Shown here: positions 62,496 through 64,000 of the stretch, in pieces
Layout: every line of letters starts with the position of its first letter
How positions within the stretch are numbered: the stretch's first letter is position 1
Assembly (NCBI RefSeq): GCF_020447265.1
Contig: NZ_JAJADR010000001.1
Span: 1,550,001-1,614,000, forward strand
Direction: 5' to 3'
Source of the DNA: Hymenobacter lucidus
GTDB taxonomy: Bacteria; Bacteroidota; Bacteroidia; Cytophagales; Hymenobacteraceae
DNA: 64,000 bases
Translations under genes and position numbers: made by a program
The notes under the pieces: model-generated
What the model was told of the DNA's origin: nothing
Databases searched by the model: none
What the model saw: only the letters and a program-made list of their open reading frames with translations

Positions 62496-64000
62496 TTATC
62501 GGAGCGTGTCGGCCACGGCCGCCGGGGCAGGAGCAGCGGGGCGTTCCGGCTCACAGGCACACAGCACTTCGCGCACTGGCTTGGCAACCTGGTAGTTGGG
62601 TTGGGAAACTTCCTTCATGTAAACAACTTCCAGTCGTTGCAGCGGCGGGTTAGCTGGGTTTTCATGCCAGATGCGCAGCAGGTAGTTGCAGTAGTAAGGC
62701 CGCATGTATTCGTTGTTCACGAACAAGTAGTTCTCGGTGTATTTGCGCCACCGGTCATTTTTGAACAGCGCCACCACTGAAGCAGGCTTGGCGTAGTTCG
62801 TCGGCTGGCCGTCACGGTTTAGGTCGAAGTGCTGGCCCTGGGTGGTAGTACCGTCCAGAATAAACCAGCCGTCGTCCTTGAAAACGGCCGGCGCAAACAT
62901 GCTCCAGTGTTGGTCGACGCGAAAGAGGTAGCCAAACCAGCGCAGCGGCTGCGACATATACAGCGAGGGTTGGTTTACGCTGTCTAAGTTCCACCAGCAT
63001 ACGTAGCCCAGCAGCACCGCTACCACCGTGTTGCGCAGGCCATGCAGCAGCTGCCGGGTGCGCTCCGTAATGGCAAAGCTGTGCTCAAAGTGTACCCGTA
63101 CCGGCACCCGCAGGCGGCTCAAGTGGGGCTGGAGTCGGGCAAAACGCGCCTCAAACCGTGGCTCCAGCCGCTGCCGGCCCAGGGCCAGGCGCTTATCCAG
63201 CCAGTTCATGGCCACCGGGGGCAGGAGGGCTAGCACCGAGGCCATGTTGATCAGGAAAAACAGCCCTACGAACAGCGTGACGCTGATGCCGAGGTGAAAG
63301 GTGTACATCACGCCCACAAACAGCAGCCGCCACCACGTAACCCGAAAAGGAATAAAGAGCACAAACGGCAGCAACAGTTCGGTGTAGTAAGTGGCAAAGG
63401 TGAGCCAGTGCAGCAACGTACCGTAGGGGTAGAGCAGCTTACCAGCCGGCAGTGTCACTTGGTCGAGGCTGAGCGCGTAGTAGATGGCCGTGCCTTCGGT
63501 GGTCCATTCCGGGGCGCTTTTCAACAGGGCCGTGCACCAGTACACCAGCGCAATCTGGACGATGTAGGCCACGGTGGCGGCGCTGAAATACGTCAACTTA
63601 GCGGGTGGCTCCTGGCCGCGGGCATCTACGGAATACAGGCGGCCCCAGGGCAGAAACAAGGCCCAGAACAACAGCATACGCAGCAAATCGTCGCCACCCT
63701 GCCCGATGAGCGGGTTGCGGTTCTGCACCGATACCAGCAGCAGCCAGGTGCCGAGCGTAGCCAGCCGGGTGTGGTAGCCCACCAGCAGGGCGGCAGCGGC
63801 CAGGGCTTCGAGCAGAAAAAGAACGGCCTGCACTTGCCACAAGCCGCTGGCCGCGTGCAACGAAACCTGGTAGGGCGTCCAGCAATACTGATACAGCACG
63901 TGCAGCGGCAGCACGCCCATATTGGAGTAGTGCGCTTCCAGGTCGGTAGCCCGAATTCCGATATCGAGCAGAATAACAGCCGCTACGCCCATACGCATGA
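62496..64000 (-). CDS. HTTM domain membrane protein (5' end beyond window)
   Basis: At least 500 residues; the frame is open at the window end, and the Met at 63998 is probably internal because family members usually start about 20 residues before MGVAAVILLDIGIRATD. The vitamin K-dependent carboxylase-like HTTM domain shows RATDLEAHYSNMGVLPL, LLVGYHTRLATLGTWLLL, SVQNRNPLIGQGGDDLLRMLLFWALFLPWG and TYYTELLLPFVLFIP, with about nine helices. A C-terminal soluble part follows (DQHWSMFAPAVFKDDGWFILDGTT, RPYYCNYLLRIWHE). Bacterial HTTM proteins are of unsettled function. Confidence 0.88.
   Translation of the reverse strand, partial: MRMGVAAVILLDIGIRATDLEAHYSNMGVLPLHVLYQYCWTPYQVSLHAASGLWQVQAVLFLLEALAAAALLVGYHTRLATLGTWLLLVSVQNRNPLIGQGGDDLLRMLLFWALFLPWGRLYSVDARGQEPPAKLTYFSAATVAYIVQIALVYWCTALLKSAPEWTTEGTAIYYALSLDQVTLPAGKLLYPYGTLLHWLTFATYYTELLLPFVLFIPFRVTWWRLLFVGVMYTFHLGISVTLFVGLFFLINMASVLALLPPVAMNWLDKRLALGRQRLEPRFEARFARLQPHLSRLRVPVRVHFEHSFAITERTRQLLHGLRNTVVAVLLGYVCWWNLDSVNQPSLYMSQPLRWFGYLFRVDQHWSMFAPAVFKDDGWFILDGTTTQGQHFDLNRDGQPTNYAKPASVVALFKNDRWRKYTENYLFVNNEYMRPYYCNYLLRIWHENPANPPLQRLEVVYMKEVSQPNYQVAKPVREVLCACEPERPAAPAPAAVADTLR

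Overview
The window comes from a GC-rich member of the Bacteroidota, most likely Hymenobacter or a close relative in the Cytophagales. The grounds are two SusC/SusD outer-membrane pairs, C-terminal type IX secretion (T9SS) sorting domains, lipoprotein signals, promoter-like motifs of the Bacteroidota type (TTG, about 20 bases, TAnnTTTG), a NagB-PIG-L fusion and a GH3-serine hydrolase fusion. I see no tRNA, rRNA, CRISPR array or intact insertion sequence. Family names come from reading the translated sequence, not from database searches.

Layout. 1-3.3 kb: the 5' part of a gamma-glutamyltransferase and, divergent from it, the glycogen branching enzyme glgB. 3.3-13.7 kb: an island with two translationally coupled giant Rhs/YD-repeat proteins (1477 and 1599 residues). 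The second has an AT-rich C-terminal extension and is followed 14 bases later by a small AT-rich membrane protein. This is the layout of a polymorphic toxin with an immunity gene. A perfect 68-bp palindrome lies on one side of the island and a decayed DUF1905/YdeI-like pseudogene on the other. 13.7-17.9 kb: an intact YdeI-like paralogue, half of a GT4 glycosyltransferase, and a GH31 alpha-glucosidase. The glucan genes on both sides suggest that the island split a glycogen/alpha-glucan neighbourhood.

17.9-26.6 kb: a gene-free, terminator-rich stretch; a lipase-like hydrolase coupled to a T9SS cargo protein; a rhomboid protease next to a protein that shares its N-terminal motif; two disordered hydrophilic proteins; a GHL10-type glycosidase; and a DUF2243 membrane pair. 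26.6-40.3 kb: two SusC/SusD loci around a glucosamine-6-phosphate deaminase/PIG-L fusion. 40.4-46.9 kb: a Fur-family regulator, an HGSNAT-like (NagX) membrane acyltransferase, small DUF proteins, an acyl-CoA ligase and a lipoprotein. 47-64 kb: the NagZ-AmpC-like fusion, a secreted GH5 cellulase with CBM6 and T9SS domains, a PhoD-like phosphatase, a carboxypeptidase-regulatory-like protein, an SDR reductase, a DUF885 peptidase-like lipoprotein, a flavin reductase, DUF4126, a low-complexity lipoprotein, a Dph6-like ATPase, an MBL-fold hydrolase and a partial HTTM protein.

Polysaccharide and amino-sugar use is the common theme: SusCD import, GH3, GH5, GH31, GHL10, NagB-PIG-L and the NagX-like protein. 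Between genes there are many strong hairpin terminators and at least two families of dispersed inverted-repeat elements.
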